Assembly (NCBI GenBank): GCA_022820945.1
Contig: JAJEEP010000093.1
Coordinates: 1-64,000 of the forward strand
Length of the DNA stretch: 64,000 nt
Source: Alphaproteobacteria bacterium
GTDB lineage: Bacteria > Pseudomonadota > Alphaproteobacteria > UBA828
Direction of reading: 5' to 3'
Of the stretch, positions 62,681 to 64,000 are shown piece after piece. A program made the position numbers and the translations under genes. The notes beneath the pieces were generated by a model. That model was given only the letters and a program-made list of their open reading frames with translations. It searched no databases and had not been told where the DNA came from. The stretch's first letter is position 1. Every line of letters begins with the position of its first letter.

Positions 62681-64000
62681 TTAGAGCGGAATGTTCCCGT
62701 GCTTCTTCCACGGGTTCTCCAGCCGCTTGGTGCGCAGCGTCTCGAAGGCGCGCGCGACGCGGGCACGGGTCTCCTGCGGGCGAATCACGTCATCAATGAA
62801 GCCGCGGCTTGCGGCGACGAAGGGGTTGGCGAAGGTGCGGCGGTATTCCTCGGTCTTGGCGTCGACGGCGGCGGGGTCGTCCAGCGAGCCGCGGAAGATG
62901 ATCTCCACCGCACCCTTTGGTCCCATGACTGCGATCTCGGCAGTGGGCCACGCATAGTTCAGGTCGCCACGCAGGTGCTTCGACGCCATCACGTCGTAGG
63001 CGCCGCCGTAGGCCTTGCGCGTGATGACCGTGACCTTGGGCACCGTCGCCTCGGCGTAGGCGTAGAGCAGCTTGGAGCCGTGAGTGATGATGCCACCGTA
63101 CTCCTGGTCGGTGCCGGGCAGAAAGCCGGGCACGTCGACGAACGTAAGCAGCGGAATGTTGAAACAATCGCAGAACCGGACGAAGCGCCCCGCCTTGCGC
63201 GAAGATGCGATGTCGAGGCAGCCGGCGAGCACCGTCGGCTGATTGGCGACGATGCCGATGGTGCTTCCGCCGACGCGGCCGAAGCCGGTGATGATGTTCT
63301 GCGCATACGCCGGCTTCAGCTCGAAGAAATCGCCCTCGTCGACCACCTTCGCGATCAGCTCCTTCATGTCGTAGGGCTGGTTCGGATTGGCCGGGACCAG
63401 CCTGTCGAGCGAAGGTTCCACGCGGGTCGCGGGGTCCGTGGTCGGCCAATTGGGCGGCCGCTCGCGATTGTTGGCAGGCAGAAAGTCGATGAAGCGCCGG
63501 GTCTCGGCCAGCGCCTCGACATCGTTCTCGAAGGATTGGTCGGCGACGCCTGAGCGGCCGGTGTGAGTGCCCGCGCCGCCGAGTTCCTCATGGGTCACCA
63601 CCTCGTGGGTGACTGTCTTCACCACGTCCGGCCCGGTCACGAACATGTAGGCGCTGTCCGCAACCATGAAGATCGCATCGGTCATGGCCGGAGAATAGAC
63701 CGCGCCGCCGGCGCAGGGGCCCATGATGACCGAGACCTGCGGCACCACGCCCGACGCCAGGACGTTGCGCTGAAACACCTCGGCGTAGCCTGCGAGCGAG
63801 GCCACGCCTTCGTGAATGCGCGCGCCGCCTGAATCGTTGAGCCCCACCACCGGCGCGCCCACCCGCATGGCGTGGTCCATGATCTTGCAAATCTTCTCCG
63901 CGTGCGCCTCGCTCAGCGAGCCGCCGAAGACGGTGAAGTCCTGGCTGAAAACGAAGAGCAGCCGCCCGTTGATGGTGCCGCGCCCCGTGACGACTCCATC
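62681..64000 (-). CDS. pccB: Propionyl-CoA-type carboxylase beta subunit (partial)
   Basis: Carboxyltransferase subunit, cut by the right edge: 440 codons are inside and roughly 70 residues of the N-terminus lie outside, judged from the usual length of about 510. [40 protein letters not shown] and [13 protein letters not shown] are present. The C-terminus ends in [15 protein letters not shown], the normal PccB tail. It is upstream of pccA with 16 bases between. It transfers carboxyl from biotin to the acyl-CoA. Confidence 0.93.
   Translation of the reverse strand, partial: DGVVTGRGTINGRLLFVFSQDFTVFGGSLSEAHAEKICKIMDHAMRVGAPVVGLNDSGGARIHEGVASLAGYAEVFQRNVLASGVVPQVSVIMGPCAGGAVYSPAMTDAIFMVADSAYMFVTGPDVVKTVTHEVVTHEELGGAGTHTGRSGVADQSFENDVEALAETRRFIDFLPANNRERPPNWPTTDPATRVEPSLDRLVPANPNQPYDMKELIAKVVDEGDFFELKPAYAQNIITGFGRVGGSTIGIVANQPTVLAGCLDIASSRKAGRFVRFCDCFNIPLLTFVDVPGFLPGTDQEYGGIITHGSKLLYAYAEATVPKVTVITRKAYGGAYDVMASKHLRGDLNYAWPTAEIAVMGPKGAVEIIFRGSLDDPAAVDAKTEEYRRTFANPFVAASRGFIDDVIRPQETRARVARAFETLRTKRLENPWKKHGNIPL

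Overview
The window looks like chromosomal DNA of a high-G+C Gram-negative alphaproteobacterium, most likely of the Rhodospirillales type. This is inferred from gene content and order, not from a marker search. It carries the late lipid A genes (msbA, a DUF374 acyltransferase, waaA, lpxK, lpxL) downstream of pmbA, and the conserved run rplU-rpmA-obgE-proB-proA-nadD-rsfS-rlmH. It also carries the proteobacterial small genes ubiK, DUF1244, DUF2244 and DUF1636. I saw no rRNA, tRNA, CRISPR array, insertion sequence or prophage. Most long open frames opposite the genes are mirror frames caused by high G+C and are left out.

Layout. 0-8.8 kb is an acyl-CoA and xenobiotic block: an amidase remnant, a thiolase, a DUF1989 protein, an acyl-CoA dehydrogenase, a glutathione-type isomerase, a glutaredoxin-DinB fusion, and a divergent SDR / AidB-like pair around a perfect palindrome, followed by a hydrolase and a DUF1636 protein. 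8.8-15 kb is an envelope and sulfur block: a Braun-type alanine-zipper lipoprotein converging on an L,D-transpeptidase, the string cysK-alaX-sseA-ldt, a double CDGSH protein, a lipoprotein and a cupin. 15-21.2 kb is one overlapping minus-strand string: Gfo/Idh oxidoreductase, NagB-like deaminase, ROK kinase and two tandem Baeyer-Villiger monooxygenases. 21.4-26.7 kb holds higBA, DUF1244/ubiK, mobA, an acyl-CoA dehydrogenase, msrA and pmbA.

26.8-38.6 kb is housekeeping: lipid A completion, then ribosome, proline and NAD genes. 38.7-43.2 kb has 3-hydroxyacyl-CoA dehydrogenase with etfA and etfB, then a luciferase-like flavoenzyme and a hydratase. 43.3-51.5 kb is a polyamine locus: potFGHI for uptake facing puuA and puuB for gamma-glutamylation and oxidation. 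A single A+T-rich HNH-like gene sits at the junction. 51.5-57.8 kb has a TPR/2-oxoglutarate oxygenase fusion and a Tat-exported sugar-type ABC transporter. 58-64 kb has a periplasmic cyclophilin, a GMC oxidoreductase, an ABM monooxygenase and the two subunits of a propionyl-CoA-type carboxylase, the second cut by the window edge.

How the genes work together. Three acyl-CoA dehydrogenases and one AidB-like relative, with ETF, thiolase, hydroxyacyl-CoA dehydrogenase and acyl-CoA carboxylase, point to broad acyl-CoA catabolism fed by oxygenases (two BVMOs, LLM, ABM, GMC). Points worth a second look are the Lpp-like lipoprotein beside an L,D-transpeptidase, the glutaredoxin-DinB fusion, two genes whose best ribosome binding sites point at near-cognate start codons (CTG for the LLM enzyme, ATA for rsfS), the long charged tail on ribosomal protein L21, the BVMO duplication inside an amino-sugar operon, and the foreign HNH-like gene.
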